DNA of 64,000 bases from Sphingobacterium sp. N143 (GTDB lineage Bacteria > Bacteroidota > Bacteroidia > Sphingobacteriales > Sphingobacteriaceae). The notes beneath the pieces are model-generated. The model saw nothing but the letters and a program-made list of their open reading frames with translations, ran no database searches and was not told where the DNA came from. The DNA lies in assembly GCF_030325625.1 (NCBI RefSeq), contig NZ_JACAIS010000009.1:124001-188000 (forward strand), in the 5' to 3' direction. Both the position numbers and the translations under genes were made by a program. Positions 42,551 through 51,777 of the stretch are shown piece after piece; the stretch's first letter is position 1; each line of letters starts with the position of its first letter.

Positions 42551-42635
42551 ACGTGTTTTTTTTATAGCTCCATATAAGCATCTTATTATGACATATCCAT
42601 CAACAGAGAACCAATATGTACATAGATTGAAGTCG

Positions 42636-42896
42636 TTATACAGTAACTTTATGCGTTATTAAATAGAGTACCATTGCAAAAAATGTCATCGTGATAATTC
42701 CTTTTCCGATCTTATCATTCCCAGCACGATAAGCAAAACGTAATAAGATCAAATTGACAAATATCGCAATAGTGTAAACTGCCATGGGTTTATCGGGAAG
42801 AAAATAGTGTTCAATATCTGTCAAACACACCAAAGTATATGCTAACATAGGAGAAACAATTCCCACTCCCAATCCGACCAGGAGATTATTTTTCAT
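42636..42896 (-). CDS. Small three-helix membrane protein
   Basis: An 86-aa protein with hydrophobic helices at about residues 5-24, 38-54 and 66-80. It starts 31 nt after the surE stop and is probably co-transcribed with surE. I do not recognise the family. Confidence 0.72.
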   Translation of the reverse strand: MKNNLLVGLGVGIVSPMLAYTLVCLTDIEHYFLPDKPMAVYTIAIFVNLILLRFAYRAGNDKIGKGIITMTFFAMVLYLITHKVTV

Positions 42897-42927
42897 TCGT
42901 GTAAAGTGTATTCTTATTTCCTGCTAT

Positions 42928-43716
42928 TTATAGCGTAGTTCCATCAAAATCAAAACTCCAGGAATTCAATTCAGGGATAGCATGATGTGCTGTCATATCG
43001 AATTGTGTGGGAACAACAGAAACATAACCATTTGCCAAAGCATAACTATCCGTATCTTCACCACGGTCCTGCAAGACAAATTTGCCCGTTGTCCAATAAT
43101 AATCTCGATTATGGGGATCAATACGCTCGTCAAATTCTTCAACCCAATGTCCACCTGCTTGTCTACATATTTTAATCCCCTTGAAACCCGATGTTTGCGG
43201 AAAATTAACATTTAACAGTGTATTTTTAGGAAGCCCGTTTGCCAAAACCTGTTCAGCAATAGCAGTAACATATGGCCTACAATAACTAAAATCTGCATCA
43301 TGAGAAAAATTATCAAGGGAAAATCCAATGGAAGGTATCCCCTCGATAGCGCCTTCTACCGCAGCAGACATGGTGCCTGAGTAAAGCACATTGATCGAAT
43401 TATTCAGACCATGATTAATCCCTGAGACACAGATATCAGGTTTTTGTCCTTTAAAAACTTTATTGACAGCAAGTTTAACACAATCTACAGGTGTTCCCGA
43501 ACATTGATACATTTCCACTCCTTCATAAAGGTTGATTTTATCCAAACGCAGTGGTCTGCCCAGTGTAATAGCATGCCCCATTCCTGACTGTGCTGAGTCT
43601 GGAGCTACAACAACGACATTTCCAATCTTTTGCATTTCTTCCAACAGCACCTTAATTCCAGGGGCTGTAATGCCATCATCATTAACAACTAAAATGTTGG
43701 GTTTCTTCTTTACCAT
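42928..43716 (-). CDS. surE: 5'-nucleotidase SurE
   Basis: A metal-dependent phosphatase acting on nucleoside 5'- and 3'-monophosphates and on short polyphosphates, linked in E. coli to stationary-phase survival. The 262-aa protein opens with ILVVNDDGITAPGI, the metal-binding loop, and has GTPVDCVKLAV near residue 98 and VSGINHGLNNSINVLYSGT near 117. A small membrane-protein gene follows. Confidence 0.95.
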   Translation of the reverse strand: MVKKKPNILVVNDDGITAPGIKVLLEEMQKIGNVVVVAPDSAQSGMGHAITLGRPLRLDKINLYEGVEMYQCSGTPVDCVKLAVNKVFKGQKPDICVSGINHGLNNSINVLYSGTMSAAVEGAIEGIPSIGFSLDNFSHDADFSYCRPYVTAIAEQVLANGLPKNTLLNVNFPQTSGFKGIKICRQAGGHWVEEFDERIDPHNRDYYWTTGKFVLQDRGEDTDSYALANGYVSVVPTQFDMTAHHAIPELNSWSFDFDGTTL

Positions 43717-43870
43717 ATACGAAGTTAGTAAATCTGAAAAATAAAATCCATGAAATTATCCCTTACCAGAAAACCATTACATAATTACGACATCGTTTGC
43801 GTAAGATTGTATCGCTATTGACAAATATTAACCCTAAATTAGACTTTTAAACAAAGAAAATCATTCAGTT

Positions 43871-44716
43871 ATGAGCATTAATTTTGAATCCCGCTATGCT
43901 ATCGGGCCAAAGGAATACAAAACTTTAGATACTCAAGGATTAAGAGAGAATTTTTTAATTGAAAAAGTTTTTGAAACCGATAAAATTAACTTTGTCTATA
44001 CGCATTACGACCGCTATATGGCCGGTGGTGCAATGCCTGTAAATTCGAAAATCAAATTAGATACTATCCCTGAATTATTAAAGGAGCCTTATTTTCTGTC
44101 CAGAAGAGAATTGGGCATCATCAATGTAGGTGGCAATGGCCAAGTTGAGGTAGATGGGACAGTATATGAACTGAATACCAAAGAAGCACTTTATATTGGT
44201 CAGGGTGCAAAAGAAATCTATTTCTCAAGTCTAAATAGTAACAATCCTGCTAAGTTTTATTTAAACTCAACTCCTGCGCATTGCAGTTATCCAACTAAAA
44301 AGGTCACAAAGGAAGATGCCAATAAGCTCGAACTAGGATCATTGGAAACAGCCAATCACCGTACAATCAATCAGATGCTATTAAACAAAGTCGTGCAAAC
44401 TTGTCAGCTGCAGATGGGCATGACCGAATTAAAACCAGGATCTGTATGGAATACCATGCCTGCGCACACCCATGATCGTCGTATGGAAGTATACTTCTAC
44501 TTTGAATTACCCGAAGATCAAGCAGTTTCCCATTTTATGGGTCCAATTGATGAAACACGCCACATCTGGATGCGTAATAATCAAGCCGTGATTTCGCCGC
44601 CTTGGTCTATCCACTCAGGCGCAGGAACATCCAACTATACTTTTATCTGGGGAATGGCTGGTGAGAATTTAGACTATGATGATATGGATAAATGTGCTAT
44701 TACAGCATTGAAATAG
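43871..44716 (+). CDS. kduI: 5-dehydro-4-deoxy-D-glucuronate isomerase
   Basis: KduI isomerises 5-keto-4-deoxyuronate, the product of pectin or glycosaminoglycan lyase action, to 3-deoxy-D-glycero-2,5-hexodiulosonate. The 281-aa sequence starts NFESRYAIGPKEYKTLDTQ, and the zinc-site HTHDRRMEVYFYFELPED is near residue 198. It heads a module with a secreted DUF4861 protein and kduD, which uses its product. KDG kinase and aldolase genes are not in this window. Confidence 0.95.
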   Translation: MSINFESRYAIGPKEYKTLDTQGLRENFLIEKVFETDKINFVYTHYDRYMAGGAMPVNSKIKLDTIPELLKEPYFLSRRELGIINVGGNGQVEVDGTVYELNTKEALYIGQGAKEIYFSSLNSNNPAKFYLNSTPAHCSYPTKKVTKEDANKLELGSLETANHRTINQMLLNKVVQTCQLQMGMTELKPGSVWNTMPAHTHDRRMEVYFYFELPEDQAVSHFMGPIDETRHIWMRNNQAVISPPWSIHSGAGTSNYTFIWGMAGENLDYDDMDKCAITALK

Positions 44717-44805
44717 TACTTTCGCAAAAAATACAAATAATGAATATGGCGATTTTGTGCAATAATTTTCACCATAAAATCACAGGATATTAAGATAAAC
44801 TCATC

Positions 44806-45930
44806 ATGAAAAAAATATTCATATTAAGTTTAACGCTAGGACTTTCAACTGTTGTCCTTGCCCAGAACAGCAAAACTATTACCGTAAACAACCCTTCTGC
44901 GCTTTCCAGAACAGAATTAATCAGTATTCCTTATACGGTCTTCGAAAAGCATTTTGACCTAAAAAACAATGCGTTTACAATTATTGACAACCATGACAAA
45001 AGGGAATTAGCATATCAATTAGAAAAACTAGGAAATGCCACGCCTCAAAACGTATTAGTACAGGTTACAATAGCTCCCAAAAGCTCGCTGACCTTTGGTG
45101 TAAACGGCAATACCCCTACAGTAATCCCATCGAAAACATATGCGCGCTATGTCCCGGAACGCAAAGATGATTTTGCCTGGGAAAACGATATTGCAGCGTT
45201 TAGAGCTTATGGAAAAGCGCTGGAAGGAAGCTCAGAAGATGCCCAAGGATTTGATTTCTGGGCTAAACGCAGTAATGATCTTGTCATTGATGAATGGTAC
45301 AAAACAGGTGATTATCATGCTGATCATGGAAAAGGCTTAGATTACTATTCTGTTGGACAAACCTTAGGCGTAGGTGATGCCACCCCTTTTATCAATCAAG
45401 AGGTTGTCTATCACAAGCATTACCGTCAGTTTGAAGTATTAGATAACGGCCCACTTCGTTCTACATTCAAGCTGATCTATGCACCTGAAAATGTAAACGG
45501 CCAAAATCTACAGATTGAAAAAACCATTTCCTTAGATGCCGGTAGCCAATTGAACAAAATAAGTTATTCGGTCAAAAACACCACCTCTAGCAGCACGCCT
45601 ATTGTCGTTGGTATCTCAAAAAGGAATGAGGACAAACCTCAATTCCTGAATGATACAAAGAATGGCATATTAGCTTATTGGGAACCTGCAGAAGGAGATA
45701 AAATTACAGGAACCGCAGTAATCTTACCGAAGGTGAAATATGCTTTCAAAGACAGTCCAAAACAATTTTTATTAGCTACAACTGTAAAAAATAACAGTCC
45801 ATTGGTTTACTTTGCAGGGGCTGCATTCAATAAAGCCGGAAAAATAACAAGCTTTGATCAATGGCAAGCCTATATCAAAGACTTTAGCAATAACATCAGT
45901 CAACCTTTAACTATTAAATATTCAAAATAA
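44806..45930 (+). CDS. DUF4861 family secreted protein
   Basis: A 374-aa exported protein (signal peptide MKKIFILSLTLGLSTVVLAQ). Aromatic and acidic patches (YVPERKDDFAWENDIAAFR, GLDYYSVGQTLGVGD) match the DUF4861 family, found near pectin-degradation genes in Bacteroidota. The location, between kduI and kduD and overlapping kduD by one base, points to a job in unsaturated uronate processing, but the periplasmic location means it acts before the two cytoplasmic Kdu enzymes. A lyase, hydrolase or carbohydrate-binding role are all possible; no catalytic motif is recognised. Confidence 0.85.
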   Translation: MKKIFILSLTLGLSTVVLAQNSKTITVNNPSALSRTELISIPYTVFEKHFDLKNNAFTIIDNHDKRELAYQLEKLGNATPQNVLVQVTIAPKSSLTFGVNGNTPTVIPSKTYARYVPERKDDFAWENDIAAFRAYGKALEGSSEDAQGFDFWAKRSNDLVIDEWYKTGDYHADHGKGLDYYSVGQTLGVGDATPFINQEVVYHKHYRQFEVLDNGPLRSTFKLIYAPENVNGQNLQIEKTISLDAGSQLNKISYSVKNTTSSSTPIVVGISKRNEDKPQFLNDTKNGILAYWEPAEGDKITGTAVILPKVKYAFKDSPKQFLLATTVKNNSPLVYFAGAAFNKAGKITSFDQWQAYIKDFSNNISQPLTIKYSK

Positions 45931-46700
45931 TGTCCATACTGCAATCTTTCGATTTAACCGGAAAAGTAGCATTGGTGACAGGCTGCAAGAGAGGAATTGG
46001 AAAAGCTATTGCTGAGGCTTTAGCCGAAGCGGGAGCAGATATCATTGGTGTTTCGGCATCATTGGAAATAACAGGTTCTGCAATAGAAAAATCAATCAAA
46101 GCCCTTGGTAGAAATTTCTATGCCTATCAATGTGATTTTTCCAAAAGAACTGAACTATACAAATTTATTGAAAAAGTAAAGTCAGAGCATCCAACAATTG
46201 ATATTCTTTTCAACAATGCCGGAAATATCCTTCGTAAACCCGTTGCTGAGCATCCAGATGAATATTGGGACGAAATTATTGAAATCAATCAAAATGCTCA
46301 ATTTATCCTCACCAGGGAAATTGGAAAAGACATGATTTCACGTGGAACCGGTAAAATTGTATTTACCGCATCATTATTGACCTTCCAAGGTGGGATCAAT
46401 GTTCCGGGTTATGCTGCTTCTAAAGGAGCGATAGGTTCATTGGTAAAAGCCTTTGCAAACGAATGGGCAGCTAAAGGGGTTAATGTGAATGGCTTTGCCC
46501 CAGGCTATATTGCAACCGATAATACTGAAGCACTGAGAGATGATCCGCAACGCTCCAAATCTATTTTGGAACGTATCCCTGCTGGACGCTGGGGTACTCC
46601 TGAGGACTTTAAAGGCCCGGCAGTATTCCTTGCGTCAAATGCATCAGATTACGTCCACGGCACCATTCTTACAGTCGATGGTGGATGGATGGGGAGATAA
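45930..46700 (+). CDS. kduD: 2-dehydro-3-deoxy-D-gluconate 5-dehydrogenase (SDR)
   Basis: A 256-aa short-chain dehydrogenase: glycine-rich NAD site VTGCKRGIGKAIAEAL near residue 13, NNAGN near 92, and catalytic YAASKGAIGSL with Tyr and Lys near 156-160. The family member expected beside kduI reduces 3-deoxy-D-glycero-2,5-hexodiulosonate to 2-keto-3-deoxygluconate. The start overlaps the DUF4861 stop by one base. Substrate is inferred from the operon. Confidence 0.9.
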   Translation: MSILQSFDLTGKVALVTGCKRGIGKAIAEALAEAGADIIGVSASLEITGSAIEKSIKALGRNFYAYQCDFSKRTELYKFIEKVKSEHPTIDILFNNAGNILRKPVAEHPDEYWDEIIEINQNAQFILTREIGKDMISRGTGKIVFTASLLTFQGGINVPGYAASKGAIGSLVKAFANEWAAKGVNVNGFAPGYIATDNTEALRDDPQRSKSILERIPAGRWGTPEDFKGPAVFLASNASDYVHGTILTVDGGWMGR

Positions 46701-46731
46701 CAGAAATCAACCTTTAAAAGTTAATATGTTT

Positions 46732-46764
46732 AAAAGGCTTTATCCTTAAGGATAAAGCCTTTTT
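46732..46764. terminator. Bidirectional terminator between kduD and nadD
   Basis: AAAAGGCTTTATCC pairs with GGATAAAGCCTTTT around TTAA, with a T-run on one side and an A-run on the other. It separates the convergent kduD and nadD genes. Confidence 0.9.
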
Positions 46765-46789
46765 CTAGATTGAAATACAGAGATTCAGC

Positions 46790-47365
46790 TTATAAATAAA
46801 GTCCCTTTTTATCAATAAATTCAATAACCTTCTGTGGGGTAAAAAATTGAATATTTTTATTTTCTTTGATTGCTTTTCTGATAAAGGTAGAAGATAATTC
46901 CATCAAAGGTGTATCTGTCATTGTTATTGACGGATGCGTCCTCAATTTGCCGCCATCATATCCTGGCCGAGGATAAACATAGATTTGATAATCACGGAGA
47001 ATAATATCCGCATTCTTCCATTTTTCTAAAGATTCAAGAATATCTTCTCCCATAAGCAGTACAAATTCACGATTTGGATGCTTCTCTTTTAAATGGGTTA
47101 AAGTATCGATTGTGTAAGATGGAATAGGAAGGTGAAACTCAATATCACTCACACGCAAATGCTCACACCCTTCCAATGCTAAGTGCAGCATTTCAAGACG
47201 ATCGTAAGGATCGGCTAATGTCATCTTTTTCTTGAATGGATTTTGTGGCGATACGACAAACCAAACTTCATCAAGCCCTGTATAATTGGCCATATAATTG
47301 GCTATAATCAGATGTCCAATGTGGACAGGATTAAAGGATCCAAAAAATAAACCAATCTTTCGCAT
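46790..47365 (-). CDS. nadD: Nicotinate-nucleotide adenylyltransferase
   Basis: NadD adds AMP to nicotinate mononucleotide in NAD synthesis. The 191-aa protein has the nucleotidyltransferase motif GLFFGSFNPVHIGHLI near residue 4 and the C-terminal SSTFIRKAIKENK signature. It follows gmk by 8 nt in the yicC-gmk-nadD operon, a common Bacteroidota arrangement. nadA, from the same pathway, is at the right edge of the window. Confidence 0.95.
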   Translation of the reverse strand: MRKIGLFFGSFNPVHIGHLIIANYMANYTGLDEVWFVVSPQNPFKKKMTLADPYDRLEMLHLALEGCEHLRVSDIEFHLPIPSYTIDTLTHLKEKHPNREFVLLMGEDILESLEKWKNADIILRDYQIYVYPRPGYDGGKLRTHPSITMTDTPLMELSSTFIRKAIKENKNIQFFTPQKVIEFIDKKGLYL

Positions 47366-47373
47366 GGACAGTA

Positions 47374-47943
47374 CTATTTATTTATAAATCCCATGACAAT
47401 TTCTTCGGCCTCAGCACATGCCGTGGCCAAATCGAAATTTTTCAAGATGACATCAAATTTATCTGCATAGGTAAGTTCCAGCTCCGCTTTAGCAAATCTC
47501 TCTTTCAACTTTTCTTCAGAGTCTGTACCTCTTCCGGTCAAACGCTCCTTAAGAACTTCCAATGAAGGAGGCTGGACAAATATAGAGATCGCCTGCTCTG
47601 GAAATTTAGACTTCAAACGCAAGCCACCAACAACATCGATATCAAAAATGACATTTTTACCTTCTTTCCAGATCCGCTCAATCTCAGAACGTAATGTTCC
47701 ATAGAAGGTACCTGAATATACTTCTTCAAATTCGATAAATTCTTGCTTTGCTACTTTATGCAAAAACTCTTCTTTGGACATAAAATAATAGTCCTTTCCA
47801 TCAACTTCTTGCCCTCTTGGATCACGTGTACTTGCTGAAATAGAAAATTCTATTTTATCACCATGTTTACTTAATAGATCTCTTACTATAGTTGTTTTTC
47901 CTGCTCCTGATGGTGCTGAAAATATGATTAATTTACCACTCAT
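47374..47943 (-). CDS. gmk: Guanylate kinase
   Basis: Converts GMP and ATP to GDP and ADP. The 189-aa sequence has the P-loop FSAPSGAGKTTIVRDLL near residue 6, the GMP-binding SASTRDPRGQEVDGKDYYF near 38-56 and FIEFEEVYSGTFYGTL near 73. It lies 2 nt after yicC and 8 nt before nadD. Confidence 0.97.
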   Translation of the reverse strand: MSGKLIIFSAPSGAGKTTIVRDLLSKHGDKIEFSISASTRDPRGQEVDGKDYYFMSKEEFLHKVAKQEFIEFEEVYSGTFYGTLRSEIERIWKEGKNVIFDIDVVGGLRLKSKFPEQAISIFVQPPSLEVLKERLTGRGTDSEEKLKERFAKAELELTYADKFDVILKNFDLATACAEAEEIVMGFINK

Positions 47944-47945
47944 CC

Positions 47946-48821
47946 TTATAATACGTTGAGCAATTGCTCTTTTATTTTTTCTAATTCTTCCTTCATTTTG
48001 ACAACGATCTGTTGAATACCGGCATGGTTAGCTTTAGAGCCCAAAGTATTGATCTCTCTTCCCATCTCTTGGGAAATAAAACCCAATTTTTTTCCGTTTG
48101 AATCTGCAGAATCAAAAGCTTTTAAAAAGTAATTGCAATGTGAACGCAATCGAACTTTCTCTTCTGTAACATCCAATTTATCTATATAATAAACAAGTTC
48201 CTGTTCGAAACGATTTTGGTCAACATTTTCTTTTCCTACGGTTTCATTTAAAAATTGCTCGATCCGCTGCCTTATTAGGGGAATACGTTCGACTTCTAAC
48301 CTTTCAACTTCGCCTAAATAGGTAAGGATAAGTGCAGCCCGTTTCTTTAAATCTGCTGACAGGACCTCGCCTTCATCCTCACGAAAGGTGTTAAAATGTT
48401 TGACTGCATCATAAAAGGCATCCATCAATACTTTTGCTTCCTCTTCGTCAACTGTGTCATCATTATTGGTGACCACTTCGGGCATGTTTAAAGCCAGTTC
48501 GAACAAATTAGCCTGATTATCATGGAGCTCGCCGGCAATCTGCTGTAATTGATAATAGTATTTTTTCAATAGATCAGCATTGATGGATGATGCCTTAGCT
48601 GTTTGATCGTTATATTCAACAGTGACATTCAGATTGACCTTTCCACGTTCAATGAGCTTACTACATTCAGTACGCAAGGTCAATTCTTTGTCCGAAACTA
48701 CTTTGGGCAAACGAAGATTTAATTCAAGGAATTTAGAATTTAAGGACTTTATTTCGACACTATACTTGACTTTACCATTTTCTTTGAAAGCCGTGCCATA
48801 TCCTGTCATGGATTTTATCAT
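47946..48821 (-). CDS. yicC: YicC family endoribonuclease
   Basis: A 291-aa YicC/YloC protein from the ATG at 48821 (MIKSMTGYG), the usual family start. Features are EIKSLNSKFLELNLRLP near residue 24, a coiled middle region and a C-terminal RSHCNYFLKAF..KKLGFISQEMGREINTLGSKA near 232-262. YicC proteins were reported to cleave small RNAs in E. coli; the role in Bacteroidota is unknown. A -7 element ends 3 nt before the ATG, which also removes the alternative TTG start two codons upstream. gmk follows in the same operon. Confidence 0.93.
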   Translation of the reverse strand: MIKSMTGYGTAFKENGKVKYSVEIKSLNSKFLELNLRLPKVVSDKELTLRTECSKLIERGKVNLNVTVEYNDQTAKASSINADLLKKYYYQLQQIAGELHDNQANLFELALNMPEVVTNNDDTVDEEEAKVLMDAFYDAVKHFNTFREDEGEVLSADLKKRAALILTYLGEVERLEVERIPLIRQRIEQFLNETVGKENVDQNRFEQELVYYIDKLDVTEEKVRLRSHCNYFLKAFDSADSNGKKLGFISQEMGREINTLGSKANHAGIQQIVVKMKEELEKIKEQLLNVL

Positions 48822-48824
48822 ATG

Positions 48825-48832
48825 CAAAGGTA
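48825..48832 (-). promoter_or_regulatory. -7 promoter element before yicC
   Basis: Minus-strand TACCTTTG matches TAnnTTTG and is followed by CAT and then the yicC ATG, a 3-nt gap. This would give a leaderless transcript. Confidence 0.55.
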
Positions 48833-48925
48833 TGACTTTTCAGATAAAAGTTGAAAGCACTGTCGTTATTAATTGCTGATACTCCTTAAATTAACGTTGC
48901 TTATGTTGAAGGAACCCTAGTCTAT

Positions 48926-49498
48926 TTACCAATCGTGTTTGGCTATAATAACAACAAGATAACTCTCATAAGGTCTGCGACCCTTACACTTCACATAACC
49001 AATCCCGATATCGTATAATGAACTGTTCCATTCGTCCATCCCCAATAAATGGGTCCGGTGATGGTATCCTGGGGCTTCTTTACCAATAATTAAGGCTTTA
49101 ATGCCATCTGTTGCGCTAGCACGATTGGCGGCAATGGATTCAAAATTATTTGCGCTTCGCTTAGCCAGCCATGTAGAATTAAGACTATATCCTGCTTCTA
49201 CGATAAAATAATTTGGCCCGTATCCCTCAGGAGAAACATGATCAAAATAGGAACGCTTAGCCATGTCCTTTGCACGGTATTCTGCAACCTCCGCAAGTTG
49301 TTTATTCCATTTCAATTGTGTCCTTTTTATCTTGTGTAGATTAAAAAGTCTCAATTCCTTTTTATATCGCTCTGGATTAGTACGAATCTTATTTAGTAGC
49401 TCGTAGGCCTCTTTTGCCTGTCGATGATCTACAATGACGCGCTGGGCAAAAACAAACTGCGTGAAAAATAAAGTAAATGCTAAAACGAAATATTTCAT
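48926..49498 (-). CDS. CAP (SCP/PR-1) domain secreted protein
   Basis: A 190-aa exported protein with a signal peptide (MKYFVLAFTLFFTQFVFAQ). A CAP domain is seen: EAYELLNKIRTNP near residue 31, LKWNKQLAEVAEYRAKDMAK near 56, YFDHVSPEGYGPNY near 79 with the conserved His, and NFESIAANRAS near 113 with Glu. These are the putative metal-site residues of the family. Its role is unknown. Confidence 0.87.
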   Translation of the reverse strand: MKYFVLAFTLFFTQFVFAQRVIVDHRQAKEAYELLNKIRTNPERYKKELRLFNLHKIKRTQLKWNKQLAEVAEYRAKDMAKRSYFDHVSPEGYGPNYFIVEAGYSLNSTWLAKRSANNFESIAANRASATDGIKALIIGKEAPGYHHRTHLLGMDEWNSSLYDIGIGYVKCKGRRPYESYLVVIIAKHDW

Positions 49499-49754
49499 AT
49501 CAATCCTTTAACCTAAAAAGACTTCATTTAGTATTTAACGTTTAATATTTTTTGAGTTTTTGGCAGTTAAAAATTATATAAACATGAAAATGAATATGAT
49601 ACATTTCAAAAGCTGATAACACCAAAGAAAAGACTCGAAAAATGAATCGTCCGAAAAGAAAAGAGTAATATATTGGTTACCTTCTATTGGATCCCATCTA
49701 AGCACACTAAAAATCAATCGATTGTGAGTTCCTTTTGTAATCTGCTCTAAGAAT

Positions 49755-49786
49755 AAAAAAGGGAGCCTGATTTAGACTCCCTTTTT
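49755..49786 (-). terminator. dedA terminator overlapping its stop codon
   Basis: AAAAAAGGGAG (49755-49765) pairs with CTCCCTTTTT (49777-49786). The dedA stop codon is in the loop. Confidence 0.85.
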
Positions 49787-50431
49787 AGCTTTTATTTTTT
49801 CTTTTATTACTTCAACGATGATTGGTAGTATGGAAATAAAGATAATAAACAATACTACCTTGGAAAAATTGTCTCTGATAATTGGAATATTCCCTAAAAA
49901 ATAACCAGCTAAGGTTATTCCTCCTACCCAAAGTACTGCACCGACAACATTATAAGTAATGAATGTTCCATAATTCATCCTTCCTATACCGCCAACAAAG
50001 GGAGCCAAAGTACGTACAATAGGAACAAAACGAGCTATAACAATGGTTTTGCTTCCATATTTTTCATAAAAAGAATGCGTTTTAGCAATCTGTTCATCCT
50101 TGACAACCTGCTTACCAAAAAGCTTAAATTTTGTCAATCGCATTCCAAAATGCTTTCCAATGGAATAGTTAAGTGAGTCTCCTGTAACTGCGGCAATCAA
50201 TAAAACAAAAATCATCAAGCCTATATTCAATTCATTAGGTTGAGCTGCTAACATTCCTGCAGCAAATAACAGGGAATCTCCAGGTAAAAATGGCATTACC
50301 ACCACACCAGTTTCAACAAAAATAATGAGAAACAAAATGAGGTATGTCCAAGTCTGATAATCATTGACAATTTCAACCAAATGTTTATCAATATGGAGGA
50401 TAAAGTCAATAAGGTGTGTAATTAATTCCAA
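49772..50431 (-). CDS. DedA family inner-membrane protein
   Basis: A 219-aa DedA/SNARE-associated protein with four or five hydrophobic helices (about residues 29-48, 58-80, 145-165, 172-185, 195-210). The family signature GDSLNYSIGKHFGMRL lies near 85, and KYGSKTIVIARFVPIVRTLAPFVGGIGRM near 125 carries the essential Arg and Pro residues. DedA proteins are thought to recycle undecaprenyl phosphate or other lipid carriers across the membrane. It lies 14 nt after dnaN and ends in a terminator. Confidence 0.93.
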   Translation of the reverse strand: MELITHLIDFILHIDKHLVEIVNDYQTWTYLILFLIIFVETGVVVMPFLPGDSLLFAAGMLAAQPNELNIGLMIFVLLIAAVTGDSLNYSIGKHFGMRLTKFKLFGKQVVKDEQIAKTHSFYEKYGSKTIVIARFVPIVRTLAPFVGGIGRMNYGTFITYNVVGAVLWVGGITLAGYFLGNIPIIRDNFSKVVLFIIFISILPIIVEVIKEKIKAKKGV

Positions 50432-50445
50432 AACTGATAAGAAAA

Positions 50446-51567
50446 TTAAGCGTTATTCAACATCACAGGCATCACCAACATTAAGATATCTTCATGGTCT
50501 TCAGACGCAGCCGGAATCAATAAGCCAGCACGGTTTGGTGTACTCATTTCAATAACGACCTCTTCACTTTCAAGATTGTTTAACATTTCAACCAAGAATT
50601 TGGCATTAAAACCAATCTCCATATCATCCCCTTCAAACTGACATGACAACCGTTCGTGGGCCTCGTTGGAAAAATCTAGGTCTTCAGCCGAAATATTTAA
50701 TTCACTTCCTGATATTTTCAGACGGACTTGATGTGTTGTTTTATTAGCGAAAATTACAACTCTTCGCAATGTATTTAAGAAAAGTAATCGATCTACTGTC
50801 AGTTTATTAGGATTAACCTGAGGAATGACAGCAGCATAATCAGGATAACGTTCATCTATTAAACGGCAGATCAAATTGATATTGCCAAAACTAAAGAATG
50901 CATTTGTTTGGTTGTATTCAATAGAAACGGCAGTATCATCCGAAGGTAAGGAAGATTTCAATAAAGATAGCGCTTTCTTCGGCAAGATAAGTGATGCTGG
51001 TTTTTCTGCGCCAACATCTGTCCTGGTATAACGCACTAATTTATGTGCATCTGTAGAAACAAAAGTCACATTTTTTTCTGCCAATTGCACCAAAACACCG
51101 GACATTGCAGGTCTTAATTCATCATTACTAACAGCAAAGATCGTTTTACTGATGGCTTCTGACAAAATTGGAGCCGGCATCTGAATAATGGAACCATTGT
51201 CAATGGAAGGAATCTTAGGAAAATCATCGGCATTTTCACCACTCAATTTATACTTACCATCGCCGGCACTGATTTCAATAGCTAAGGTGTTCATATCTAC
51301 TGAAAATGCTACAGGTTGATCAGGGAGCGTTTTTAAGGTTTCTATCAAAATCTTTGAAGGCATAGCTACTCTTCCTTCTTCTTTTGCTTCTATCTGCAAA
51401 GAAGTAACCATACTTGTCTGCAAATCCGTAGCAGATATAGTCAAGTTATTATCTTTTATTTCAAAAAGAAAGTTTTCCAAAATTGGCAAAACAGTACTTG
51501 TACTAGATGCTCCGTTGATAGCTTGTAACTGCTTTAATAAAATTGATGTTGATACAATGAATCTCAT
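50446..51567 (-). CDS. dnaN: DNA polymerase III beta sliding clamp
   Basis: The sliding clamp that holds DNA polymerase III on DNA. The 373-aa length is standard (three similar domains). Recognisable parts are LSATDLQTSMVTSLQIE-like strands, PTLS-like VLPILENFLFEI near residue 26, and the C-terminal MLVMPVML. The gene is 6 kb from dnaA rather than next to it, and is followed 14 nt later by dedA. Confidence 0.97.
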   Translation of the reverse strand: MRFIVSTSILLKQLQAINGASSTSTVLPILENFLFEIKDNNLTISATDLQTSMVTSLQIEAKEEGRVAMPSKILIETLKTLPDQPVAFSVDMNTLAIEISAGDGKYKLSGENADDFPKIPSIDNGSIIQMPAPILSEAISKTIFAVSNDELRPAMSGVLVQLAEKNVTFVSTDAHKLVRYTRTDVGAEKPASLILPKKALSLLKSSLPSDDTAVSIEYNQTNAFFSFGNINLICRLIDERYPDYAAVIPQVNPNKLTVDRLLFLNTLRRVVIFANKTTHQVRLKISGSELNISAEDLDFSNEAHERLSCQFEGDDMEIGFNAKFLVEMLNNLESEEVVIEMSTPNRAGLLIPAASEDHEDILMLVMPVMLNNA

Positions 51568-51752
51568 TTCCTAAATGCTAATTATTATGTGCAATAATAC
51601 ACAAATTAATCAATATTTTTTTGTTTTATAAGCGCCTTTCTTTCCACAAATAAAGATTTATACGGATGAAATAAGCAGTTGTATTTCAATTAATAAACAC
51701 ACTTTCAAAAGTATAGAAACCAAATTCACCCTTAGAAATCACAATATTTAGT

Positions 51753-51760
51753 TACATTTG
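51753..51760 (+). promoter_or_regulatory. -7 promoter element for holB
   Basis: TACATTTG matches TAnnTTTG, 17 nt before the holB ATG. Confidence 0.6.
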
Positions 51761-51777
51761 TATAATAGCAATAGTGT

